Shown here piece after piece: positions 1-6,916 of a stretch of DNA of 8,389 nt. The notes beneath the pieces are model-generated. The model saw only the letters and a list, made by a program, of their open reading frames with translations, was not told where the DNA came from and ran no database searches. Positions within the stretch are counted from its first letter, which is position 1. Every line of letters begins with the position of its first letter. The DNA is from an uncultured Coleofasciculus sp. GTDB lineage: Bacteria > Cyanobacteriota > Cyanobacteriia > Cyanobacteriales > Coleofasciculaceae. The position numbers were made by a program, and so were the translations under genes. The DNA is taken from positions 1 through 8,389 of the forward strand of contig CADCTM010000749.1 of assembly GCA_902805485.1 (NCBI GenBank). The letters run 5' to 3'.

Positions 1-1
1 T

Positions 2-163
2 AACAGATCTAAATTATTACTCAGCCTCGCACAACCGCGAGGAGAAAACTCAACTAGATCTGGCTTAACTCCTGATATTGATCGCCTAAGTCCAGAAATG
101 ATAGAAAAGCATACAGAGGCTGGTATTAGATTTATTTTGGCTGGTGTTAAGAAAAATCCTTAA
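2..163 (+). CDS. C-terminal fragment of an unknown protein (5' end outside window)
   Basis: A reading frame is open from the left edge to a TAA at 161-163, giving 53 residues and ending in AGVKKNP. The tail reads like a real protein (for example TPDIDRLSPEMIEKHTEAGI), with a mixed helical composition and no low-complexity sequence. It stops 20 bp before the convergent stop codon of the WD40 gene, a spacing typical of two real genes meeting tail to tail. I do not recognise the family. An open frame of this length has a chance probability of roughly 8 percent per frame, so the call rests on composition and position as well as length. No terminator hairpin is visible in the 20 bp gap. Confidence 0.5.
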   Translation, partial: NRSKLLLSLAQPRGENSTRSGLTPDIDRLSPEMIEKHTEAGIRFILAGVKKNP

Positions 164-183
164 CAATTGGGATATTCAACTTC

Positions 184-2970
184 TCAAACATCACTCTCAA
201 CAACCGCTTGACTTGCGATCCGTCGCCATTGGCGAATGATACGCCTTAATATTGCTTGCTCTGGAGTAATAACTTGCCTCACCACATATTCATCAAGTCT
301 GTCAAGATAGCGAGTAATCTGAGCAAGGACAGCCAGCTTTTCAATAGTTGTGGTGACAGAAGAATAAGCGATCGCTTTCATCCCAATTTCGCCACAGCGA
401 GTTAAGGCGATTAGCACCTGGGGACGAATCGGCGCTTCAATCACAGCTAATCCATAGACAACTTCACCCGCCCCACGTAAATCAGACAAATGCTCATAAG
501 TCAAGAAAGTGGCTAGGGCATCAAAAGAGTCAGCAATTTCGATTCCACCTGGATAGTCAATCAAACCCCCGTAGGTTTTCTTGTAGCCAGATAAGTTGAA
601 ATCCTCTGCCTCAATAATTTTGCTGTATGAAAGTTGGTAGAGCAAATCGGCAAAGCGAGTTAGAGGAGTTATTTTGCGATCGCGACCAAACCAAGTCAAA
701 CCCCAGACTAGCTCCTCTGCGATGTAATTAATTCCATCGCTAGTACAATCTACTTTTTGATTTGCCAGTTCCCCAAGTAACACCTGCCTTGTTGTTGGCA
801 ATAGCTGCCAATCACGTTTAGCGATCGGTGCAACCACATACGTGTTTAAATCCGAATTAGTCAATAACTGATAGACAAAGTGTAGCGGTGCGGCAACCGA
901 ATGTAGATGAGTCCGCAACGCTTGTTGGGCAAAAACCCGCTGAAAGGGGTTCCGAACCACTTCTGCCACAGAAACCAGTCCTTCGGGCGGGGATGTCCGC
1001 AGACGTGCCTCTAATAACGCCCTAGTTCCCGGTACAGGCAAAACTAACAACTCATCCCACAGTACAGGATGCCACTTGCTCCGGAACTGACGACCGAGGG
1101 CGAGAACCAGTTGAATTGGGTAAAACAGAAGACGTAACGCACCAAAAGCAACAAGGTAGTTAAAGGTAATACCCACGGTTTGAAAAGCCGTAATCCCCGG
1201 ACGGATACGACCTTTAAGGGTAATTGCTGGCGAGATTACACAGATTACAACAAGAGCAACCGCCGCCCCAAGCAGGAGAGTAAAAGCGATCGCACCAAAG
1301 ACACCCAAAGATTTACGACTAGTCAGGGCAAAAGTTGCACCGCTGATCAGACCCAACAGGATACCGAAGATAATCGTGAGGAGAGTATTTGTATTCCCCA
1401 GCTTAAACTGCTCGCTGAGGATCGGATCGGCAGCAATTCGCGCCACAATCACAAAGGCAATACAAAAGACAAGGCTAACCAAACCCGCTGGCACAAAGCT
1501 AGAAACAATACTACCAGCAACCCCGAACGTCATCACCCCGATCGCCAAAATCACTGCCACACTAATTGCGACACCCAACACAACAAAAGGCACAATCCCC
1601 CACAAGCTAATATTTAAGCCCACACTTTGGGCGACTACACCCCGCATCGGTAACTGAGTCCCCTGTGCCAAATTCCAAACTTTGGGAGCGTCTTTAAAGG
1701 AAGCGGAAATCACGCGCGGCGTTTTTGGCGTCACCGCAAGCGCTGTCACCCAAGCATTATGACCCTTAAGGGTATGCAAAGCTCTAAAATTTTGTAAGTC
1801 CCAAACCCTCACCGTTTGGTCAGAGGAAGCAGAAACCGCAAGCTTGCCATCTGGAGTCATTGCCACACTTGTCACCCAACCGCTATGACCTCTAAGGGTT
1901 GCCAGTTCTTTTCCTTGTTCAATGTCCCAAACCTTCAACGTTTGGTCAGTGGAGGCGGAAATCGCTTGTTGTCCATCTGGGGACAAAACAACACCTGTAA
2001 CCCCACCCTGATGACCGGCAAGGGTATAAAGTTCTTTGCCTTGGGTAATGTCCCAGACTTTCAGAGTTTTGTCAGCAGAAGCCGAAACCGCCTGTTGTCC
2101 GTCTGGGGTAAGAGCAACGCCCTTCACCCAAGCACGATGACCCTTAAGGGTGTAGAGTTCTTCCCCATCTACGATATTCCAGACCTTTAGGGTTTGGTCA
2201 GCGGAAGCCGAAACCGCCCGTTGCCCGTCACTCGTCACCGCCACCGCCCAGATAATATCGTTATGACCTCTCAGGGTGTGTAAAGCTTTTCCGGTTTGTA
2301 AGTCCCAAACTTTCAAGGTTTTGTCAGCAGCAGTTGAGACGGCGCGTTGTCCATCTGGGGTGACGGCAACATTTGTTACCCATTCTTTATGACCATTCAG
2401 AGCATGGAGTTGCTTGCCCGATTTGAGATCCCAGAGTTTCAGGGTGTGATCACGGGATGCCGAAACCGCCCGTTTTCCGTCTGGCGTAATCGCAACAGCC
2501 GTGACACCATAGCTATGTCCCACAAGCGTGTGCATTTGAGTCCCCCAGCGCAAATTCCAGACTTTCAGCGTGCTGTCGGCGGTAGGAACCTGAATAGTCA
2601 AGTCGCGAGTTCCGGTGGCAGAGACGGCAAGTTGTCCATTTGGAGTAACAGCGATCGCATTTATCCAAGACTGATTTCCTTGGAATGTGGTTAGGCTGTA
2701 CAAAGTAACGATTGAGGCAAGCAAAAGGGCAAGAAAAGCGGATGCGATCGGTAACATTAAGTAAACATGGCGATAAGCTGGAATACTCCATGCCCGCCAA
2801 ATTTTCTGAAAACCCTTGCTCTGTGCAAAATTGGGGGCGGCGGCGTTGAGGTAGCAATGAAACGCTGTCGGACGAAAGTAGACCCAGTAAGCCAGGAGCA
2901 AATAGTGGCGAAACTTCCAGGGACTAAGGACTTCAGGGAGTTCGCCCCGGTAGATGGGGAAATTTGGCAT
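184..2970 (-). CDS. Membrane-anchored WD40-repeat protein with C-terminal multipass and unknown domains
   Basis: Predicted 928 residues from the ATG at 2970; a TTG two codons upstream (2976) is an alternative start, and neither has a clear Shine-Dalgarno sequence. Order of parts: a hydrophobic, aromatic N-terminal stretch (about 22-41); a transmembrane helix (about 70-93); eight WD40 blades (about 102-442), each with a GH dipeptide or its equivalent and a terminal VWD/VWN/LWD; about five hydrophobic helices (about 457-479, 493-514, 528-549, 555-580, 597-625); and a soluble tail of about 290 residues with no family I recognise. The blade tryptophans (138, 180, 222, 264, 306, 348, 390, 432) are exactly 42 residues apart. 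Blade 1 carries about 11 extra residues. WD40 propellers are protein-interaction platforms, so a scaffold or sensor role is inferred; the substrate or partner is unknown. Positive charges flanking the helices suggest that both ends are cytoplasmic and the propeller lies outside the membrane. The gene is divergent from tpiA. Confidence 0.88.
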   Translation of the reverse strand: MPNFPIYRGELPEVLSPWKFRHYLLLAYWVYFRPTAFHCYLNAAAPNFAQSKGFQKIWRAWSIPAYRHVYLMLPIASAFLALLLASIVTLYSLTTFQGNQSWINAIAVTPNGQLAVSATGTRDLTIQVPTADSTLKVWNLRWGTQMHTLVGHSYGVTAVAITPDGKRAVSASRDHTLKLWDLKSGKQLHALNGHKEWVTNVAVTPDGQRAVSTAADKTLKVWDLQTGKALHTLRGHNDIIWAVAVTSDGQRAVSASADQTLKVWNIVDGEELYTLKGHRAWVKGVALTPDGQQAVSASADKTLKVWDITQGKELYTLAGHQGGVTGVVLSPDGQQAISASTDQTLKVWDIEQGKELATLRGHSGWVTSVAMTPDGKLAVSASSDQTVRVWDLQNFRALHTLKGHNAWVTALAVTPKTPRVISASFKDAPKVWNLAQGTQLPMRGVVAQSVGLNISLWGIVPFVVLGVAISVAVILAIGVMTFGVAGSIVSSFVPAGLVSLVFCIAFVIVARIAADPILSEQFKLGNTNTLLTIIFGILLGLISGATFALTSRKSLGVFGAIAFTLLLGAAVALVVICVISPAITLKGRIRPGITAFQTVGITFNYLVAFGALRLLFYPIQLVLALGRQFRSKWHPVLWDELLVLPVPGTRALLEARLRTSPPEGLVSVAEVVRNPFQRVFAQQALRTHLHSVAAPLHFVYQLLTNSDLNTYVVAPIAKRDWQLLPTTRQVLLGELANQKVDCTSDGINYIAEELVWGLTWFGRDRKITPLTRFADLLYQLSYSKIIEAEDFNLSGYKKTYGGLIDYPGGIEIADSFDALATFLTYEHLSDLRGAGEVVYGLAVIEAPIRPQVLIALTRCGEIGMKAIAYSSVTTTIEKLAVLAQITRYLDRLDEYVVRQVITPEQAILRRIIRQWRRIASQAVVESDV
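1645..2667 (-). repeat. Eight tandem 126-bp WD40-encoding units
   Basis: This part of the WD40 gene is built of in-frame units of 126 bp (42 codons). Recurring words such as TCCCAAAC or TCCCAGAC, GTTTGGTCAG and TGTCCATCTGGGG (plus-strand reading) recur at matching places in the units. Seven spacings between successive blade tryptophans are all exactly 42 residues. The inner blades (about residues 180-390) are the most alike; the first and last are the most diverged. The pattern fits amplification of one blade by tandem duplication, a process well known for WD40 genes. Confidence 0.85.
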
Positions 2971-2998
2971 GAGCAAAGGTCTAGGCGTGAGGTTAATT

Positions 2999-3027
2999 TA
3001 GACAAGGCAATCAAGAGCTTTTATAAC
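2999..3027 (+). promoter_or_regulatory. Candidate sigma-70-type promoter for tpiA
   Basis: TAGACA (2999-3004) and TATAAC (3022-3027) each match the -35 and -10 consensus at five of six positions and are separated by 17 bp, the optimal spacer. Transcription would start near 3034, giving a leader of about 80 nt before the tpiA GTG codon. It lies in the 145 bp divergent region between the WD40 gene and tpiA and points toward tpiA. It is identified by consensus only. No comparably good promoter was found on the minus strand for the WD40 gene. Confidence 0.45.
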
Positions 3028-3115
3028 TCAATCTCGAAAATATACCCAATAAATCGTTCCTCTAAAGCTTTAAACTAAAGGGTGCATTATGGTTTGAAGA
3101 TAATCTTATTAAGCT

Positions 3116-3841
3116 GTGCGGAAAATTGTTATTGCCGGTAACTGGAAGATGTATAAAACTCAACGGGAAGCCTGTGAGTTTTTGGAAAAGTTTATGCCTG
3201 AGTTGGAAGAAACGGACGCAAGACGGGAAGTTCTGCTGTGCGCTCCTTTTACAGCCTTGGGCATTATGTCTAAGAGTCTGCATGGTGGCAGAGTGCAGTT
3301 GGGGGCACAAAATATTCACTGGGAGGACGAAGGCGCTTACACGGGTGAAATTGCGGGGGAGATGCTCACCGAAGTTGGGGTTCGCTACGTGATCGTTGGT
3401 CACAGCGAACGGCGGCAATATTTCGGTGAAACGGATGAAACTGTGAATAAACGCCTCCTGGCGGCACAACGCCACGGCTTAACCCCGATTTTGTGTGTGG
3501 GTGAAACAAAGCAACAACGGGATGCAGGTGAAACTGAGTTGCTAATTACGACTCAGCTAAAAAAAGCGATCGTAGATGTTGACCAGCAGAATCTCATTAT
3601 CGCCTATGAGCCGATCTGGGCAATTGGTACGGGTGAGACTTGTGAGGCAGCGGAAGCCAATCGAGTTGTGGGTTTGATTCGCTCTCAGCTTAAGGTAACT
3701 GATGTTCCAATTCAATATGGCGGTTCGGTTAAGCCGAATAATATTGATGAAATCATGGCTCAACCGGAAATTGATGGGGCATTGGTGGGAGGAGCAAGTT
3801 TGACACCGAATGACTTTGCACGAATTGTCAATTTTAAGTAG
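3116..3841 (+). CDS. tpiA: Triose-phosphate isomerase
   Basis: A cytoplasmic enzyme that interconverts dihydroxyacetone phosphate and glyceraldehyde 3-phosphate in glycolysis, gluconeogenesis and the Calvin cycle. The 241 residues cover the whole TIM barrel. Visible are the N-terminal AGNWKM with substrate-binding N9 and K11, the electrophilic histidine H96 in VGHSERR, the catalytic base E165 in AYEPIWAIGTG with phosphate-gripping loop 6 (about 166-173), and the phosphate-binding glycines in YGGSVKP (201-207) and LVGGASL (223-229). The start is GTG at 3116. An in-frame TAA at 3110-3112 leaves only one codon between stop and start, so no upstream start is possible, and RKIVIAGNWKM is the normal N-terminus of the family. 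No Shine-Dalgarno sequence is evident. It is probably the first gene of a cluster with folP, which begins 55 bp downstream. Confidence 0.97.
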   Translation: MRKIVIAGNWKMYKTQREACEFLEKFMPELEETDARREVLLCAPFTALGIMSKSLHGGRVQLGAQNIHWEDEGAYTGEIAGEMLTEVGVRYVIVGHSERRQYFGETDETVNKRLLAAQRHGLTPILCVGETKQQRDAGETELLITTQLKKAIVDVDQQNLIIAYEPIWAIGTGETCEAAEANRVVGLIRSQLKVTDVPIQYGGSVKPNNIDEIMAQPEIDGALVGGASLTPNDFARIVNFK

Positions 3842-3867
3842 TTATTGGTTAAAAGTTATTGGTTATA
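3840..3867 (+). repeat. 14-bp tandem duplication in the tpiA-folP gap
   Basis: Two adjacent copies of a 14-mer, agttattggttaaa (3840-3853) and agttattggttata (3854-3867), differ at one position. The first copy begins inside the tpiA stop codon. Short AT-rich tandem repeats of this kind are common between cyanobacterial genes. There is no dyad symmetry or G+C-rich stem, so this is not a terminator. Confidence 0.7.
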
Positions 3868-3896
3868 AGTCTTTAAAGCCATTCACTTGTTGACAA

Positions 3897-4778
3897 ATGA
3901 CAGATGACATTGGACAAATCACTATTAGCGATCGCCCTACGCTGCTGCTAGCAGATCGCTCTTTCGTTTGGGGAGAGCGAACTTATTTAATGGGTGTCTT
4001 AAATGTGACGCCGGATAGTTTTAGTGATGGAGGGGAATTTTATAACCCAGCGGCAGCCTTGGAGCAAGCGCAACGTCTTGTAGAGTCGGGTGCAGATATC
4101 ATTGATGTTGGCGGTCAATCGACGCGACCAAATGCGGAACAAGTTTCTGTTGAGGAAGAGTTGCATCGAGTGCTTCCAGTTATCAAGCAATTGCGTTCAG
4201 TTCTTTCTGTGCCAATTTCCGTTGATACAACTCGTGCCTCGGTTGCCCAAAAGGCGGTTGAAGCTGGGGCGGATTTGGTTAATGATATTTCTGGCGGTAC
4301 GTTTGACCCCAATATGTTGCCAGTTGTGGCTGAACTTGATGTCCCAATTGTATTGATGCACATCCGGGGAACGCCCCAGACAATGCAGCAACTGACCGAG
4401 TATCAAGATTTAATTGGGGAAATTTACGATTTTTTGGAAAGGCAAATTGCGGCGGCGATGGCGGCGGGCATAAAGACTTCGCATTTAATTATCGACCCCG
4501 GTATCGGTTTTGCGAAAACAGCCCAACAAAATTGGGAAATCCTGCGACAATTATCTAAATTCCGTTGTCTTGGCGTGCCAATTTTAGTGGGACCTTCTCG
4601 GAAAAGCTTTATCGGTCGCCTTCTCAATAAACCAGACCCCAAGGATCGCCTCTTGGGAACGGCGGCAGCTTGTTGTGGTGCAATCGCGGGAAGTGCAGAT
4701 ATCCTCCGTGTCCACGATGTCCGGGAAATGCATGATGTCTGTCGGGTTGCCGATGCAATTTGGCGGCAAAAAATATGA
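3897..4778 (+). CDS. folP: Dihydropteroate synthase
   Basis: A cytoplasmic enzyme of folate synthesis that joins 6-hydroxymethyl-dihydropterin diphosphate to p-aminobenzoate; it is the target of sulfonamides. The 293 residues carry the family signatures in order: MGVLNVTPDSFSDGG (32-46; Mg/diphosphate loop 1), DVGGQSTRP (70-78; loop 2), SVDT with pterin-contacting D110, VNDISGG (128-134), the conserved MH at 154-155, DPGIGFAKT (200-208), PSRKSF with K236, and RVHD (271-274) with R271 and H273 for diphosphate binding. The ATG at 3897 leaves about 30 residues before the first motif, normal for cyanobacterial members with a short N-terminal extension. It follows tpiA by 55 bp, and its TGA overlaps the ATG of the next gene. 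All key residues are present. Confidence 0.97.
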   Translation: MTDDIGQITISDRPTLLLADRSFVWGERTYLMGVLNVTPDSFSDGGEFYNPAAALEQAQRLVESGADIIDVGGQSTRPNAEQVSVEEELHRVLPVIKQLRSVLSVPISVDTTRASVAQKAVEAGADLVNDISGGTFDPNMLPVVAELDVPIVLMHIRGTPQTMQQLTEYQDLIGEIYDFLERQIAAAMAAGIKTSHLIIDPGIGFAKTAQQNWEILRQLSKFRCLGVPILVGPSRKSFIGRLLNKPDPKDRLLGTAAACCGAIAGSADILRVHDVREMHDVCRVADAIWRQKI

Positions 4779-6040
4779 ATAGTGAACTGCTTCAACAAGT
4801 CCGGGTTTTAGACCCAGTTTCTGGCACTGACCAACTGGCTGATGTTTTAATTACGGATAATTTCATCACGGCTGTTGAGGCGGAAATTTCTGACATCCCC
4901 GCTGATACGTCAGTGCGAGACTGCCAAGGTTTAATCTTAGGACCCGGACTGGTAGACCTTTACAGCCATTCTGGGGAACCGGGATTTGAGGAGCGAGAAA
5001 CTTGGTCATCTCTCTTGGAAGCGGCAATAACAGGCGGTTTCACACGCTTGGCAATTTTGCCGGATACTTCGCCACCACTTGATAATCCTTCTGGATTAGC
5101 GCGATTACGCCAGCAGAAGTTGCAAACAGCCTCTACACCTCAAATTTATTGTTGGGGTGCTTTAACGCTGGGTGTGGAAGGGCAGCAAATGACGGAACTG
5201 GCAGAGTTAGCCCAGGCGGGAGTGGTGGGCTTTGCTGATGGGCGTCCATTGCCGATGGGGCTACTGCGGCGGTTGTTGGAATACCTACAACCTTTGGGTA
5301 AACCCTTGGCGCTGTGGGCGTGTGACAGCAAGCTGATGGGGAATGGGGTGATGCGAGAAGGCCCGAACTCGATTCGCTTTGGCTTGCCGGGAAATCCTGC
5401 AATCGCAGAATCTACTGCTTTAGCTGCCGTATTGGAATTAGTCGCCGCCATCGGTACGCCAGTCCATCTGATGCGGATCTCCACTCGTCGCGGTGTTGAA
5501 TTAGTTAAGCAAGCAAAGGCTCAGGGATTGCCTATAACTGCGAGTACGACTTGGATGCATTTATTACTTGATACTGATGATTTGAGGAATTACGACCCGA
5601 CTTTGCGCTTAGAACCGCCGTTAGGGAACCCTTCGGATCGGGCGGCTTTAGTTCAGGGTGTGCGGGAAGGAGTTGTGGATGCGATCGCGATTGACCACTC
5701 TCCCTACACTTATGAAGAAAAAACTGTTGCTTTTTCGGAAGCGCCACCAGGTGCGATCGGTTTAGAACTCGCTCTGCCTCTGCTTTGGCAGACTTTGGTT
5801 GAGACAGGCGACTGGTCTGCTTTGGAATTATGGCAGTGCGTTAGCACAAATCCAGCGATTTGTCTAGGGCAAAGTTTAAAGGCGATCGCACCACAACAAC
5901 CTGCTGAACTTGTTCTCTTCAATCCTCAACAGATGTGGCAAGTCAACAAACAAACTCTAAAGTCTCAATCCCAAAACACGCCTTGGCTAGGGAAACAACT
6001 CACAGGGCGCGTCGTCCAAACATGGTGTGTCGGGAATTAA
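4775..6040 (+). CDS. Dihydroorotase-like protein, probably non-catalytic
   Basis: A 421-residue amidohydrolase of the type I dihydroorotase family. The fold is recognisable from GPGLVDLYSHSGEPG (56-70), GVMREG (191-196), RFGLPGNPA (201-209), the TASTTWMHLL stretch (255-264) and AIDHSPYTYEEK (305-316). Catalytic positions are largely lost. The usual DxHxHFREPG reads DLYSHSGEPG, so the first His and the Arg are gone. HAED is WACD (181-184), the His before ST is R234, and APH is SPY, with only D307-H308 kept. I expect little or no dihydroorotase activity. By analogy with the inactive dihydroorotase-like subunit of some bacterial aspartate transcarbamoylases, it may be structural or regulatory; this is inference. 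The ATG at 4775 overlaps the folP TGA (ATGA), which implies translational coupling. A TTG at 4760 is a less likely start. Confidence 0.88.
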   Translation: MNSELLQQVRVLDPVSGTDQLADVLITDNFITAVEAEISDIPADTSVRDCQGLILGPGLVDLYSHSGEPGFEERETWSSLLEAAITGGFTRLAILPDTSPPLDNPSGLARLRQQKLQTASTPQIYCWGALTLGVEGQQMTELAELAQAGVVGFADGRPLPMGLLRRLLEYLQPLGKPLALWACDSKLMGNGVMREGPNSIRFGLPGNPAIAESTALAAVLELVAAIGTPVHLMRISTRRGVELVKQAKAQGLPITASTTWMHLLLDTDDLRNYDPTLRLEPPLGNPSDRAALVQGVREGVVDAIAIDHSPYTYEEKTVAFSEAPPGAIGLELALPLLWQTLVETGDWSALELWQCVSTNPAICLGQSLKAIAPQQPAELVLFNPQQMWQVNKQTLKSQSQNTPWLGKQLTGRVVQTWCVGN

Positions 6041-6084
6041 ACATTACATAAGGTTGCCTAAATCAGGGTTTCGCCTACACCTTT

Positions 6085-6134
6085 AGTCCGCGCAGGCGGA
6101 CTTTGTGCTTGTAGTCCCGAGTTCAGTCGTCGGG
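6085..6134. repeat. Palindromic repeat with two hairpins between convergent genes
   Basis: The first hairpin has a perfect 7-bp stem, AGTCCGC/GCGGACT, with loop GCAG (6085-6102). The second has stem CCCGA/TCGGG (6116-6120 with 6130-6134) and a 9-nt loop. The element lies 45 bp after the dihydroorotase-like gene and 15 bp after the lepB stop, so it could end transcription from both sides. Neither side has a convincing T tract, and I rate it as an interspersed repeat first and a terminator second. The same stem, with loop GTAG, recurs at 8286-8305. From memory, repeats with this core are scattered through many cyanobacterial genomes; I could not check this. Confidence 0.7.
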
Positions 6135-6148
6135 TATTCGGGCAATTA

Positions 6149-6763
6149 TTAATTAACCGCTTCCTTCTTCAAAGAAGCCGGATATTGGGGAATTGGGTCG
6201 ATTTCACCCACACGGCTTAACGGCCAAAAGCGCACCACCGCCCGCCCAATAATCCTGTCGCGCGGGACGAAGCCCCAATAATGAGAGTCGTAGCTATTGT
6301 TGCGGTTGTCTCCTAGGACAAGATACTGGTTAGGTGACACTGTTACCGGACCAAAGTTGTAATTTGGTTTTTCTTCAATGTAATTTTCCTTCAAGGGTTG
6401 ATTATTGACATAAACCCGTCCCTCTTTCACCTCCACCTTGTCGCCAGGAAGACCAATCAAGCGCTTGATAAAGGCATCTTTGAAGTTTTGCTGCTTGAGT
6501 GTGTCGGTGGGGTTAAATACAATAATGTCTCCCCGATCTGGATTGCGGAAGTTGTAACTAATCTTGTCAATAATTAGGCGATCGTTAATCTGGAGAGTTG
6601 GCAGCATCGATCCCGATGGGATGTAACGTGCCTCCGCCACAAAGCTGCGAATCCCAAAGGCGAGAACAGCGCTCAAGGCAACGGTCTTAAGGGCTTCTGT
6701 CCAAGGGTTTTCCGCTTTTTGTTGGGGCTGTTTTTCAGGCTCTTGATCCTGCACACGAGTCAT
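6149..6763 (-). CDS. lepB: Signal peptidase I
   Basis: A membrane-bound serine protease that removes signal peptides from proteins exported across the plasma or thylakoid membrane. The 204 residues have a polar, Gln/Glu-rich N-terminus (1-20), one transmembrane helix (about 25-43), then the extracytoplasmic catalytic domain. Nucleophile S52 lies in YIPSGSMLPT, general base K100 in FIKRLIGLPGD, and the C-terminal signature GDNRNNSYDSHYWG spans 151-164. The length is normal for the short cyanobacterial form, which lacks the large insertions of the E. coli enzyme. The ATG at 6763 places the helix at the expected distance; there is no clear Shine-Dalgarno sequence. Cyanobacteria often have more than one type I signal peptidase, and the paralogue cannot be assigned here. 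It is convergent with the dihydroorotase-like gene and divergent from pyrC. Confidence 0.96.
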   Translation of the reverse strand: MTRVQDQEPEKQPQQKAENPWTEALKTVALSAVLAFGIRSFVAEARYIPSGSMLPTLQINDRLIIDKISYNFRNPDRGDIIVFNPTDTLKQQNFKDAFIKRLIGLPGDKVEVKEGRVYVNNQPLKENYIEEKPNYNFGPVTVSPNQYLVLGDNRNNSYDSHYWGFVPRDRIIGRAVVRFWPLSRVGEIDPIPQYPASLKKEAVN

Positions 6764-6813
6764 AGCCGTTCAGTTACCATAAAGTCATGAGTTTGAGCAA
6801 AAGGGAAAAGTTG

Positions 6814-6841
6814 ATTATTCACTGATCCCATCAAATGTAAA
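6814..6841 (-). promoter_or_regulatory. Candidate sigma-70-type promoter for lepB
   Basis: On the minus strand, TTTACA (6841-6836) and AATAAT (6819-6814) each match consensus at five of six positions, with a 16-bp spacer. Initiation would fall near 6807, giving a 5' leader of about 44 nt before the lepB ATG. It lies in the 153 bp AT-rich divergent region. No equally good plus-strand promoter was found for pyrC. The call is by consensus only. Confidence 0.4.
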
Positions 6842-6916
6842 TGAAGTTTCTATATTTAACTGTACAAATTTAGATAAGACTATTAAAGCTTCGTTGAATT
6901 TTATCATCCTCTTATT

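Noticed and set aside
1180..2694. Several plus-strand open frames of 90 to 145 codons inside the WD40 gene
   Set aside because: They lie opposite the WD40 gene and mirror its repeats; their translations are Thr/Asn/Arg-rich or repetitive without any family features, as expected of antisense shadows.
3063..3072. Perfect 10-bp palindrome taaagcttta in the tpiA leader, considered as an operator
   Set aside because: Short and AT-rich, no second copy at a regular distance and no known regulator consensus; easily chance.
5133..5922. Minus-strand open frames inside the dihydroorotase-like gene
   Set aside because: Pro/Ser/Ala-rich translations without motifs, wholly inside a gene with clear family homology.
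6764..6916. Search for an NtcA-type GTA-N8-TAC site or a strong plus-strand promoter ahead of pyrC
   Set aside because: GTA and TAC triplets occur, but not at the required spacing, and no -35/-10 pair better than a weak match was found.
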